Positions 1 to 13,400 of a stretch of DNA of 64,000 nucleotides are shown here, piece after piece (position 1 is the first letter of the stretch; every line of letters begins with the position of its first letter). The DNA lies in contig JAUCBJ010000968.1 in assembly GCA_032718475.1 (NCBI GenBank), forward strand, positions 24,787-88,786, given 5' to 3'. This DNA comes from Nemertoderma westbladi (Eukaryota; Xenacoelomorpha; Nemertodermatida; Nemertodermatidae). The position numbers were made by a program, and so were the translations under genes. The notes below the pieces were generated by a model. The model was not told the origin of the DNA and made no database searches. It saw only the letters and a program-made list of their open reading frames with translations.

Positions 1-3000
1 GTAGAGGGGAGCGCAGTGTGAGGATGGAGGTAATAGAGTAGAGGGGAGCGCAGTGTGAGGATGGAGGTAATAGAGTAGAGGGGAGCGCAGTGTGAGGATG
101 GATGTAATAGAGTAGAGGGGAGCGTAGTGTGAGGATGGAGGTAATAGAGTAGAGGGGAGCGCAGTGTGAGGATGGATGTAATAGAGTAGAGGGGAGCGCA
201 GTGTGGGGATGGAGGTAATAGAGTAGAGGGGAGCGCAGTGAGGGGATGGAGGTAATAGAGTAGAGGGGAGCGCAGTATGAGGATGGAGGTAATAGAGTAG
301 AGGGGGGCGCAGTGTGAGGATGGATGTAATAGAGTAGAGGGGGGCGCAGTGTGAGGATGGATGTAATAGAGTAGAGGGGAGCGTAGTGTGAGGATGGAGG
401 TAATAGAGTAGAGGGGAGCGCAGTGTGGGGATGGAGGTAATAGAGTAGAGGGGGGCGCAGTGTGAGGATGGAGGTAATAGAGTAGAGGGGGGCGCAGTGT
501 GAGGATGGATGTAATAGAGTAGAGGGGGGCGCAGTGTGAGGATGGATGTAATAGAGTAGAGGGGAGCGTAGTGTGAGGATGGAGGTAATAGAGTAGAGGG
601 GAGCGCAGTGTGAGGATGGAGGTAATAGAGTAGAGTGGAGCGCAGTGTGAGGATGGATGTAATAGAGTAGAGGGGAGCGCAGTATGAGGATGGAGGTAAT
701 AGAGTAGAGGGGGGCGCAGTGTGAGGATGGATGTAATAGAGTAGAGGGGGGCGCAGTGTGAGGATGGATGTAATAGAGTAGAGGGGAGCGTAGTGTGAGG
801 ATGGAGGTAATAGAGTAGAGGGGAGCGCAGTGTGAGGATGGATGTAATAGAGTAGAGGGGAGCGCAGCGTGAGGATGGATGTAATAGAGTAGATGGGAGC
901 TCAGTGAGGGGATGGAGGTAATAGAGTAGAGTGGAGCGCAGTGTGAGGATGGATGTAATAGAGTAGAGGGGAGCGCAGTGTGAGGATGGAGGTAATAGAG
1001 TAGAGGGGAGCGCAGTGTGAGGATGGAGGTAATAGAGTAGAGGGGAGCGCAGTGTGAGGATGGAGGTAATAGAGTAGAGGGGGGCGCAGTGTGAGGATGG
1101 AGGTAATAGAGTAGAGGGGAGCGCAGTGTGAGGATGGAGGTAATAGAGTAGAGGGGAGCGCAGCGTGAGGATGGATGTAATAGAGTAGAGGGGAGCGCAG
1201 TGAGGGGATGGAGGTAATAGAGTAGAGTGGAGCGCAGTGTGAGGATGGATGTAATAGAGTAGAGGGGAGCGCAGTGTGAGGATGGAGGTAATAGAGTAGA
1301 GGGGAGCGCAGTGTGAGGATGGAGGTAATAGAGTAGAGGGGAGCGCAGTGTGAGGATGGATGTAATAGAGTAGAGGGGAGCGCAGTATGAGGATGGAGGT
1401 AATAGAGTAGAGGGGGGCGCAGTGTGAGGATGGAGGTAATAGAGTAGAGGGGAGCGCAGTGTGAGGATGGATGTAATAGAGTAGAGGGGAGCGCAGCGTG
1501 AGGATGGATGTAATAGAGTAGATGGGAGCTCAGTGAGGGGATGGAGGTAATAGAGTAGAGTGGAGCGCAGTGTGAGGATGGATGTAATAGAGTAGAGGGG
1601 AGCGCAGTGTGAGGATGGAGGTAATAGAGTAGAGGGGAGCGCAGTGTGAGGATGGAGGTAATAGAGTAGAGGGGAGCGCAGTGTGAGGATGGAGGTAATA
1701 GAGTAGAGGGGAGCGCAGTATGAGGATGGAGGTAATAGAGTAGAGGGGGGCGCAGTGTGAGGATGGATGTAATAGAGTAGAGGGGGGCGCAGTGTGAGGA
1801 TGGATGTAATAGAGTAGAGGGGAGCGTAGTGTGAGGATGGAGGTAATAGAGTAGAGGGGAGCGCAGTGTGAGGATGGAGGTAATAGAGTAGAGGGGAGCG
1901 CAGCGTGAGGATGGAGGTAATAGAGTAGAGGGGAGCGCAGTGTGGGGATGGAGGTAATAGAGTAGAGGGGAGCGCAGTGTGAGGATGGAGGTAATAGAGT
2001 AGAGGGGGCGCAGTGTGAGGATGGAGGTAATAGAGTAGAGGGGAGCGCAGTGTGAGGATGGAGGTAATAGAGTAGAGGGGGGCGCAGTGTGAGGATGGAG
2101 GTAATAGAGTAGAGGGGAGCGCAGTGTGAGGATGGAGGTAATAGAGTAGATGGGAGCGCAGTGAGAGGATGGAGGTAATAGAGTAGAGGGGAGCGCAGTG
2201 AGGGGATGGAGGTAATAGAGTAGAGGGGAGCGCAGTGTGAGGATGGAGGTAATAGAGTAGAGGGGAGCGCAGTGTGAGGATGGAGGTAATAGAGTAGAGG
2301 GGAGCGCAGTGTGGGGATGGAGGTAATAGAGTAGAGGGGAGCGCAGTGTGAGGATGGAGGTAATAGAGTAGAGGGGAGCGCAGTGTGAGGATGGAGGTAA
2401 TAGAGTAGAGGGGAGCGCAGTGTGAGGATGGAGGTAATAGAGTAGAGGGGAGCGCAGTGTGAGGATGGAGGTAATAGAGTAGAGGGGAGCGCAGTGTGAG
2501 GATGGAGGTAATAGAGTAGAGGGGAGCGCAGTGTGAGGATGGAGGTAATAGAGTAGAGGGGAGCGCAGTGTGAGGATGGAGGTAATAGAGTAGAGGGGAG
2601 CGCAGTGTGAGGATGGAGGTAATAGAGTAGAGGGGAGCGCAGTGTGGGGATGGAGGTAATAGAGTAGAGGGGAGCGCAGTGTGAGGATGGAGGTAATAGA
2701 GTAGAGGGGAGCGCAGTGTGAGGATGGAGGTAATAGAGTAGAGGGGAGCGCAGTGTGAGGATGGAGGTAATAGAGTAGAGGGGAGCGCAGTGTGAGGATG
2801 GAGGTAATAGAGTAGAGGGGAGCGCAGTGTGAGGATGGAGGTAATAGAGTAGAGGGGAGCGCAGTGTGAGGATGGAGGTAATAGAGTAGAGGGGAGCGCA
2901 GTGTGAGGATGGAGGTAATAGAGTAGAGGGGAGCGCAGTGTGAGGATGGAGGTAATAGAGTAGAGGGGAGCGCAGTGTGAGGATGGAGGTAATAGAGTAG

Positions 3001-6000
3001 AGGGGAGCGCAGTGTGAGGATGGAGGTAATAGAGTAGAGGGGAGCGCAGTGTGAGGATGGAGGTAATAGAGTAGAGGGGAGCGCAGTGTGGGGATGGAGG
3101 TAATAGAGTAGAGGGGAGCGCAGTGTGAGGATGGAGGTAATAGAGTAGAGGGGAGCGCAGTGTGAGGATGGAGGTAATAGAGTAGAGGGGAGCGCAGTGT
3201 GAGGATGGAGGTAATAGAGTAGAGGGGAGCGCAGTGTGAGGATGGAGGTAATAGAGTAGAGGGGAGCGCAGTGTGAGGATGGAGGTAATAGAGTAGAGGG
3301 GAGCGCAGTGTGAGGATGGAGGTAATAGAGTAGAGGGGAGCGCAGTGTGAGGATGGAGGTAATAGAGTAGAGGGGAGCGCAGTGTGAGGATGGAGGTAAT
3401 AGAGTAGAGGGGAGCGCAGTGTGAGGATGGAGGTAATAGAGTAGAGGGGAGCGCAGTGTGAGGATGGAGGTAATAGAGTAGAGGGGAGCGCAGTGTGAGG
3501 ATGGAGGTAATAGAGTAGAGGGGAGCGCAGTGTGAGGATGGAGGTAATAGAGTAGAGGGGAGCGCAGTGTGAGGATGGAGGTAATAGAGTAGAGGGGAGC
3601 GCAGTGTGAGGATGGAGGTAATAGAGTAGAGGGGAGCGCAGTGTGAGGATGGAGGTAATAGAGTAGAGGGGAGCGCAGTGTGAGGATGGAGGTAATAGAG
3701 TAGAGGGGAGCGCAGTGTGAGGATGGAGGTAATAGAGTAGAGGGGAGCGCAGTGTGAGGATGGAGGTAATAGAGTAGAGGGGAGCGCAGTGTGAGGATGG
3801 AGGTAATAGAGTAGAGGGGAGCGCAGTGTGAGGATGGAGGTAATAGAGTAGAGGGGAGCGCAGTGTGAGGATGGAGGTAATAGAGTAGAGGGGAGCGCAG
3901 TGTGAGGATGGAGGTAATAGAGTAGAGGGGAGCGCAGTGTGAGGATGGAGGTAATAGAGTAGAGGGGAGCGCAGTGTGAGGATGGAGGTAATAGAGTAGA
4001 GGGGAGCGCAGTGTGAGGATGGAGGTAATAGAGTAGAGGGGAGCGCAGTGTGAGGATGGAGGTAATAGAGTAGAGGGGAGCGCAGTGTGAGGATGGAGGT
4101 AATAGAGTAGAGGGGAGCGCAGTGTGAGGATGGAGGTAATAGAGTAGAGGGGAGCGCAGTGTGAGGATGGAGGTAATAGAGTAGAGGGGAGCGCAGTGTG
4201 AGGATGGAGGTAATAGAGTAGAGGGGAGCGCAGTGTGAGGATGGAGGTAATAGAGTAGAGGGGAGCGCAGTGTGAGGATGGAGGTAATAGAGTAGAGGGG
4301 AGCGCAGTGTGAGGATGGAGGTAATAGAGTAGAGGGGAGCGCAGTGTGAGGATGGATGTAATAGAGTAGAGGGGAGCGCAGTGTGAGGATGGAGGTAATA
4401 GAGTAGAGGGGAGCGCAGTGTGAGGATGGAGGTAATAGAGTAGAGGGGAGCGCAGTGTGAGGATGGAGGTAATAGAGTAGAGGGGAGCGCAGTGTGAGGA
4501 TGGATGTAATAGAGTAGAGGGGAGCGCAGTGTGAGGATGGAGGTAATAGAGTAGAGGGGAGCGCAGTGTGAGGATGGAGGTAATAGAGTAGAGGGGAGCG
4601 CAGTGTGAGGATGGAGGTAATAGAGTAGAGGGGAGCGCAGTGTGAGGATGGAGGTAATAGAGTAGAGGGGAGCGCAGTGTGAGGATGGAGGTAATAGAGT
4701 AGAGGGGAGCGCAGTGTGAGGATGGAGGTAATAGAGTAGAGGGGAGCGCAGTGTGAGGATGGAGGTAATAGAGTAGAGGGGAGCGCAGTGTGAGGATGGA
4801 TGTAATAGAGTAGAGGGGAGCGCAGTGTGAGGATGGAGGTAATAGAGTAGAGGGGAGCGCAGTGTGAGGATGGAGGTAATAGAGTAGAGGGGAGCGCAGT
4901 GTGAGGATGGAGGTAATAGAGTAGAGGGGAGCGCAGTGTGAGGATGGAGGTAATAGAGTAGAGGGGAGCGCAGTGTGAGGATGGAGGTAATAGAGTAGAG
5001 GGGAGCGCAGTGTGAGGATGGAGGTAATAGAGTAGAGGGGAGCGCAGTGTGAGGATGGAGGTAATAGAGTAGAGGGGAGCGCAGTGTGAGGATGGAGGTA
5101 ATAGAGTAGAGGGGAGCGCAGTGTGAGGATGGAGGTAATAGAGTAGAGGGGAGCGCAGTGTGAGGATGGAGGTAATAGAGTAGAGGGGAGCGCAGTGTGA
5201 GGATGGAGGTAATAGAGTAGAGGGGAGCGCAGTGTGAGGATGGAGGTAATAGAGTAGAGGGGAGCGCAGTGTGAGGATGGAGGTAATAGAGTAGAGGGGA
5301 GCGCAGTGTGAGGATGGAGGTAATAGAGTAGAGGGGAGCGCAGTGTGAGGATGGAGGTAATAGAGTAGAGGGGAGCGCAGTGTGAGGATGGAGGTAATAG
5401 AGTAGAGGGGAGCGCAGTGTGAGGATGGAGGTAATAGAGTAGAGGGGAGCGCAGTGTGAGGATGGAGGTAATAGAGTAGAGGGGAGCGCAGTGTGAGGAT
5501 GGAGGTAATAGAGTAGAGGGGAGCGCAGTGTGAGGATGGATGTAATAGAGTAGAGGGGAGCGCAGTGTGAGGATGGAGGTAATAGAGTAGAGGGGAGCGC
5601 AGTGTGAGGATGGAGGTAATAGAGTAGAGGGGAGCGCAGTGTGAGGATGGAGGTAATAGAGTAGAGGGGAGCGCAGTGTGAGGATGGAGGTAATAGAGTA
5701 GAGGGGAGCGCAGTGTGAGGATGGAGGTAATAGAGTAGAGGGGAGCGCAGTGTGAGGATGGAGGTAATAGAGTAGAGGGGAGCGCAGTGTGAGGATGGAG
5801 GTAATAGAGTAGAGGGGAGCGCAGTGTGAGGATGGAGGTAATAGAGTAGAGGGGAGCGCAGCGTGAGGATGGAGGTAATAGAGTAGAGGGGAGCGCAGTG
5901 TGAGGATGGAGGTAATAGAGTAGAGGGGAGCGCAGTGTGAGGATGGAGGTAATAGAGTAGAGGGGAGCGCAGTGTGAGGATGGAGGTAATAGAGTAGAGG

Positions 6001-6542
6001 GGAGCGCAGTGTGAGGATGGAGGTAATAGAGTAGAGGGGAGCGCAGCGTGAGGATGGAGGTAATAGAGTAGAGGGGAGCGCAGCGTGAGGATGGAGGTAA
6101 TAGAGTAGAGGGGAGCGCAGTGTGAGGATGGAGGTAATAGAGTAGAGGGGAGCGCAGCGTGAGGATGGAGGTAATAGAGTAGAGGGGAGCGCAGTGTGAG
6201 GATGGAGGTAATAGAGTAGAGGGGAGCGCAGTGTGAGGATGGATGTAATAGAGTAGAGGGGAGCGCAGTGTGGGGATGGAGGTAATAGAGTAGAGGGGAG
6301 CGCAGCGTGAGGATGGAGGTAATAGAGTAGAGGGGAGCGCAGTGTGAGGATGGATGTAATAGAGTAGAGGGGAGCGCAGCGTGAGGATGGAGGTAATAGA
6401 GTAGAGGGGAGCGCAGTGTGAGGATGGATGTAATAGAGTAGAGGGGAGCGCAGTGTGAGGATGGAGGTAATAGAGTGGAGGGGAGCGCAGTGTGAGGATG
6501 GATGTAATAGAGTAGAGGGGAGCGCAGTGTGAGGATGGATGT
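1..6542. repeat. 37-bp minisatellite array, ~177 copies
   Basis: An uninterrupted head-to-tail array whose unit contains gtagagggg, agcgcagtgtg and aggatggaggtaataga; consecutive gtagagg positions are 37 bp apart. The plus strand is strongly purine-rich. The first ~2.4 kb is heterogeneous: ggatgt for ggaggt, ggggg for gggga, gcgtag for gcgcag, and short gtgagg units. About 2.4-4.3 kb is nearly homogeneous, and 5.8-6.5 kb diversifies again (cagcgtg variants). The array starts before the window. It ends abruptly at gatgt followed by unrelated AT-rich sequence. No ORF of interest is seen in it. Confidence 0.98.
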
Positions 6543-6568
6543 CTTTAATAAAAGTTAATATTTAAATG

Positions 6569-6650
6569 ATAGAATCTTTTAGGCTCATTTATTCAGGAAA
6601 TCCTGTTTACCAACATAGGTAATCTTCCTCAGTAAACTCTTCTAAAGCTT
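6569..6650 (-). repeat. Dispersed repeat R1, diverged copy
   Basis: Starts with agaatcttttaggctc and ends in cagtaaac. It is alignable with the copy at 8083-8184 and, in reverse complement, with the monomer of the 63-bp array at 55.2-56.8 kb. This is the most diverged of the three. The rest of 6651-7417 holds AT-rich sequence and a poly-C/poly-G pair; I see no convincing upstream channel exon there. Confidence 0.55.
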
Positions 6651-7243
6651 TTATAAATTAATTTTTTGTTTGTGATACATCATGTCCCAAAAATTTGAAT
6701 CGTTTTTGGTTAGAATATCTTTGCCAAATTTCTACCAAATTACTTGGTTTTGATATCAACTGTATTAATTCCGAAAATGGGTTGATATATGGAAATTGAA
6801 AATGGATTTGGGTGGATATCGTTTCCGGAACGGGGGTATTGGCTATAAGGATAATAAGATAATAATAATATCTGAGAATTAAATCTTGAAGGTAACCTGA
6901 ATATCGGTTTACACAATAATTGCTAGACACCGAAGGGATGTATGTAGATTGAGGCAACCTGGCTTTATGATATCACCAAGAATTAGAACAGAAAGCGAAA
7001 ATAAATAATAATTCTGACTCAAAAAGTTTACCAAAGTGAAAAAATTCGATTTTAACAATTTTACAATAAGATCAAACTCGTTAAGACGATCCTCCAATTT
7101 ATTAATTAAACGATAAACTAACATAGACATAGATATTAATTACATATTTGTAGACCTACTGTATGATTGCATTATCACACCACTTTGCACTCAGACTTAC
7201 ACGCGCACATGATGACTTCGTGTTTCCGTTTGAGGGCGCCATG

Positions 7244-7295
7244 CCCCCCCCCCCCCCCCCCCCCTTCAAATGCTAGGGGGGGGGGGGGGGAGGGG
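7244..7295. repeat. Poly-C tract facing poly-G tract
   Basis: About 21 consecutive C, a short spacer (ttcaaatgcta), then about 15 G plus agggg. The two tracts can pair as a hairpin, and the G tract could form a quadruplex. It lies about 120 bp before the first visible channel exon, in the intron or flank. Homopolymer length may be uncertain from sequencing. Confidence 0.85.
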
Positions 7296-7417
7296 CAACT
7301 GGCCCCCCGGCACCCCTTGGATCAGCGATCCGCCGCTTTTCTTAGCTACCGTTCAACACTTTGTTCCAGGGCATTCTAATAACGTATTCCATCTAATTGT
7401 TCATATATTATTTACAG

Positions 7418-10400
7418 CAAAAGATTCGCAAACAAGGAAAACCGTATGGTAATTGCGCTACGAAATGGTCGGATATTCCGAGTCTGGATGGGTTGACAGT
7501 CGCTGGTAACTATACGAGACGAGCCTGTGAGAAGTATTGTCTGGCTAAAAAGGTGCTGGCCGAATGTGGATGTGCAGACAATTACATCCTAGAGAACACA
7601 ACAATTTGTAAACCAATTAATATAACCCAAGGTGATACATTATAATGACACCATAACCCTTAATACAACAACCATTTTTAGGGGATCAGAGCCCCCCCCC
7701 CCCCCCCCCCCCCCACCCCCCCTATTTTTTTTCAAATTTCAATAAAATGCTACGAAATTTGGCATGATCATAGATCGGCACCTTTTCTAGTTCGAAATCG
7801 TCAAACCATCTTCACCCAACACGCCATCTTCATTATTATTAGCCGCCATCTCACGCATTATTTTTTACTTCAATCACAGCTACCTAGAATTCTAGAATAT
7901 TAATTATTATTTAAAACGTCTAAAAACCGACCCCCTAAAAATGATTGTTGTATTAAGGGTTAAGGTTTATATAACATTGACAACTTTATTGTGGTAAACA
8001 CTACAAAGACAAAAATAGATCTAAATTGTAGCGAAAATGTAATTATTATTATTTTGAAGAATAATGCTACTTTATGTGTAATGAATGGGAGAATCTTTTA
8101 GGCTCGTTAAGCCAAGGAATGCCTGGTCACCACCATGGGTGATGATCATCTTTCACAGTAAATCCTTCCACTCTCTTTCCCAAGTAAACAAAATGAGCCT
8201 TTGGCATAAAAAAAAATCCCGCAAACAAATGAGAGCGAATTAATTTTTTATCACCACAAATGATAAAACCAAATGTTTGTGGCGGTCATTGATATTCAAA
8301 TTACCGTAAGTCTTTTTCCAGAAAAGTGTCGCTTGCGTGTCTACAACAGTTACAAAACGCAGAAATTCAACTGTAGTTGCCATCCTGCTTGTTACCAAGA
8401 GAACTACCAAGCGTTCAGTAGCGCCTCTCGATGGCCTTCTCAACAATACATGGTAAGTGATTTACATTAAAGCTGCAGTTTGATGGCCAATTGAATTATG
8501 ACCGAGAATTTGGTCTTTGCAATTAAAACCAAAACTAAATAAATTATGGCAGGCTACAGTAGTGCCCAGGTACAGGTTGGATATGCATCTATGCAATAGT
8601 AATGCAAGCATAACACAGAAGGCAAACTTGGATCAGGGTAACAAAAGGGCCCCTACAGTCGGTAGCAGTGCTATAGGCCTTGGATAGGCGGAAGGTAATC
8701 AACTAACGTCTAGCCATGTAGACCATGTCGGCGGAAAGTAATTAACCAACGGCGGTCTACTGCGAAGACGCTTGTAGGAGTTGCGACCGCGAGCGGTTTA
8801 CTCCCGCAATTGAAAGATATGAGAATGATAACCAAACCACCCAGAATAATTACAACACAAAGTGGAGGAACAGAATAACAATGCGAGACATACAGCTCGT
8901 CCAACTAATTGGTCCGGACCACAGAATCGTATCTGCAGGAGTCAGACTCAGTTTGAGAAATATAAATATAATTTGTGCCCATCACGCCAGCAAACACAGG
9001 ACAAGCAAGCGAATCAACATGACTGGCGAATGGGCGACTGAGAATTGACAATGCAGATAGAAAAAAGATGATAGCCCAGAAGAACGTGTTGGGAAATGGA
9101 AAGATAACTTCAGCAACTTGCTTGGGCAGTCACAAAACAACGAGTTCAGACCTACAAGGAATATATAATATGACAATATGCAATGTATAGAAACAAGGTA
9201 CTTCACACCTGCCATACTCCAGAGAAGCTGAACAGGTATGGAAAACAGGAGTGCTGAACAAACCATCCTTTATTGGATGTTTGCATAAGGATGCTGAAAG
9301 GGGAAAATCCATCACCAATTCGGACTAAATGTCAACTTTTTTTTTGAACAAAGATACGCCTCCATCGAGACAAATTTGTTTTACTAATTAATAATAATAA
9401 ATAGCACAATAAGGTATGTATATGAAGCAAGGAAGTCAACTTTTTAAAGCCTCTTCTCCAAAAAGGAGACCTCGGTGTACTCCGGGATGAGTCTCCTTGT
9501 GGTAGCTGCCAAAATATACAACGATACGGGAATTTCCGGTTTGGGGGGCACTAAAACGCTAAAAAACGCATGTGTCTAAAACACTTGTCTGTTAGCAAAA
9601 CACTTAGAAAATTTTTCTCATATTCATTTCTACATTGTCTATATGTGAAAAGACTCTGATATTTTTCTCAAATTTCCCGGTCTCCTCGGGGAAATAGCGG
9701 GAAAAAAGAAAGAAAAATTTTCCCAAAATTTTTAAAGATTTTAGATAAACATGGTTTTCTCAATCCATATTTTTATTATACATAACAGCATAATCTGAGT
9801 ATAATAATAGCTATTAATAACTTCTTCTACAAAATTCAGATTTCGGGCCGTGAAATTAACTGTACTGGGCAATATGGGTCATTTTGAACCACAACAGCCA
9901 ACAAACTGTGTGTAAAATGTTTTTATTCGATTATTTCTAAACAAAGGACATGAGCTAGGGAGGTAGTAAGTAGTAGTACATATTATAAACCAAAAGACAC
10001 TCTCGGATGTCACTAAGTAACAACCCCCTGCACTGTAGAATTCAAAAGTTACCAAGCTGCATTCATTGCATTGGGTCAATTTAACCCATATCGGCCGTAC
10101 TGGAGTTTTTAAATGTTGATGGAAACTTGACGACAATTGATAATATAATCAAATATAGAGGTTGAGATTTCCAGTACCTTGGGATACCATCTAGAAATCA
10201 GATCTCTCCAGACACCTGAAGACTAAGTTCTTTCGAGCCACAGTGGAAAGTGTATTTATATACGGGCTGTGAGACCTGGACACTGACTAAATCACTTGAA
10301 CGACGAATTGATGGTTGCTACACAAGACTACTAAGGGCAGCCCTAAACATCAGCTGGAGACAACACATGACAAACGCCGAGCTTTATGGTACAATACTAC

Positions 10401-13400
10401 CTGTATCAACCACCCTCCGTGAAAGCAGATTACGATTCAGCGGGTACTTTCTAGAGAAGTAAAGACGAGGTCATACCAGATCTACTTTTCTGGCAACCAA
10501 TACAAGGAAATGTGACTATGTGAAAAAGGACTATGGCATACTGTATATAGACCAACTTGAAAGGTATACTGGACTTGGGAGAAACGAAATTGCGATATCT
10601 ATGGAGAATCGGGAAGCCTGGAAGGATCTCATTTCGACTGTCCGAATTCGCTCAACCTAGTAGTAGTAGTAGTACCATGGTTTGTCCAGAATTCTTCCCA
10701 AAAATTGGTCTAAATTAGTTTTGAAAGAGTCGAGGGAACAATTAGACATATTGAGTAGATTTGAGGTAAAACGTTGAACAATTTAGGTCCAACAACACCA
10801 AAACTTTCTCCGATAAGTTATTATTCTATCCGGAACTCCTTTTGAAATAGACTGGAACACAAAGAAACGGCTCTTACGGTTATTATATAAGTAGTTTTTA
10901 TTTTATGATCAATAAGTTAGGAACTTTGTTAAAGTTAGTTAGTTAGCAAAGTTAGGATATTTGTTATTTAATATTTTCCAGTATATATTATTAGGTATCT
11001 TTCAAGGCGCCTTTCAATTGAATATATTTAAAGTTCTGTAAACGTTCCCAATAATTTCTACATACATAGAAACTATGATACTAGAACTAGTTCTAGTACT
11101 ATCTGAGTACTTGGGATATAATTTATTTATGCATTTTTAACTTTTAGTGGTACTTTATGGAGAGACTAAGTGAAAATCAGTCTGAGTCAATGGATTCTAT
11201 TGCCAGTAAATTCATTCAACTTTTAGCATCGGACCCAGTGAATCCTGGAAGAAATGCCATGGACGTAATGAGGTATTGTTGGGCAGGGCTTTGTTAATTT
11301 GTGGTTATTAACCAGTGAATTACATATATATTATATAAGTTTATTGTCAGATAAAGATAATGGTTAAACAAAAAATAAAATAAATTTGCACATACAAACT
11401 CAAATAATAACGGTATTCCAACAGCATCCGAAATCAGTAAAAGCGTTATCAGACCAACAATTGCATTGCAAATTCAAATAGTTAACAAAAGTACAGTACA
11501 GCACATACAAAATACAGCACGTAAAAACTAAATAATTACTCACCAACCTACCCACCGAAAATTTGAGTGATATTTGTCCAAAAATAAACATATTTTGTAG
11601 CTATCGTTATTTGGGAGGAGGCCTACTATATACATAGTATATTGTACTCGTAGGCCTACTATAAACATAGTATATTGTACTCGTAGGCCTACTATATACA
11701 TAGTATATTGTACTCGTAGGCCTGCTACTATATACATAGTATATTATACTCGTAGGCCTACTATATACATACATAGTATATTATACTCGTAGGCCTACTA
11801 TATACATAGTATATTATACTCATAGGCCTACTATATACATAGTAGGCCTACTATATACATAGTATATTATACTCGTAGGCCTACTATATACATAGTATAT
11901 TATACTCGTAGGCCTACTATATACATAGTATATTGTACTCGTAGGCCTGCTACTATATACATAGTATATTATACTCGTAGGCCTACTATATACATACATA
12001 GTATATTATACTCGTAGGCCTACTATATACATAGTATATTATACTCATAGGCCTACTATATACATAGTAGGCCTACTATATACATAGTATATTATACTCG
12101 TAGGCCTACTATATACATAGTATATTATACTCGTAGGCCTACTATATACATAGTATATTGTACTCGTAGGCCTGCTACTATATACATAGTATATTATACT
12201 CGTAGGCCTACTATATACATACATAGTATATTATACTCGTAGGCCTACTATATACATAGTATATTATACTCATAGGCCTACTATATACATAGTATATTAT
12301 ACTCGTAGGCCTACTATATACATACATAGTATATTATACTCGTAGGCCTACTATATACATAGTATATTATACTCGTAGGCCTACTATATACATAGTATAT
12401 TGTACTCGTAGGCCTGCTACTATATACATAGTATATTATACTCGTAGGCCTACTATATACATACATAGTATATTATACTCGTAGGCCTACTATATACATA
12501 GTATATTATACTCATAGGCCTACTATATACATAGTAGGCCTACTATATACATAGTATATTATACTCGTAGGCCTACTATATACATAGTATATTATACTCA
12601 TAGGCCTACTATATACATAGTAGGCCTACTATATACATAGTATATTATACTCGTAGGCCTACTATATACATAGTATATTATACTCGTAGGCCTACTATAT
12701 ACATAGTATATTATACTCGTAGGCCTACTATATACATAGTATATTAGACTCGTAGGCCTACTATATACATAGTAGGCCTACTATATACATAGTAGGCCTA
12801 CTATATACATAGTAGGCCTACTATATACATAGTATATTATACTCGTAGGCCTACTATATACATAGTATATTAGACTCGTAGGCCTACTATATACATAGTA
12901 TAGTATACTCGTAGGCCTACTATATACATAGTAGGCCTACTATATACATAGTATATTAGACTCGTAGGCCTACTATATACATAGTAGGCCTACTATATAC
13001 ATAGTATATTATACTCGTAGGCCTACTATATACATAGTATATTATACTCGTAGGCCTACTATATACATAGTATATTATACTCGTAGGCCTACTATATACA
13101 TAGTATATTATACTCGTAGGCCGACTATATACATAGTATATTAGACTCGTAGGCCTACTATATACATAGTATAGTATACTCGTAGGCCTACTATATACAT
13201 AGTAGGCCTACTATATACATAGTAGGCCTACTATATACATAGTATATTATACTCGTAGGCCTACAATATACATAGTATATTATACTCGTAGGCCTACTAT
13301 ATACATAGTATATTATACTCGTAGGCCTACTATATACATAGTATATTATACTCGTAGGCCTACTATATACAAAGTATATTACACTCGTAGGCCTACTATA

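Noticed and set aside
7167-7452. ORFs over the poly-C/poly-G pair before the first channel exon
   Set aside because: They are low-complexity Pro/Gly translations. The channel exon has a good acceptor at 7417, and family similarity starts only after it.
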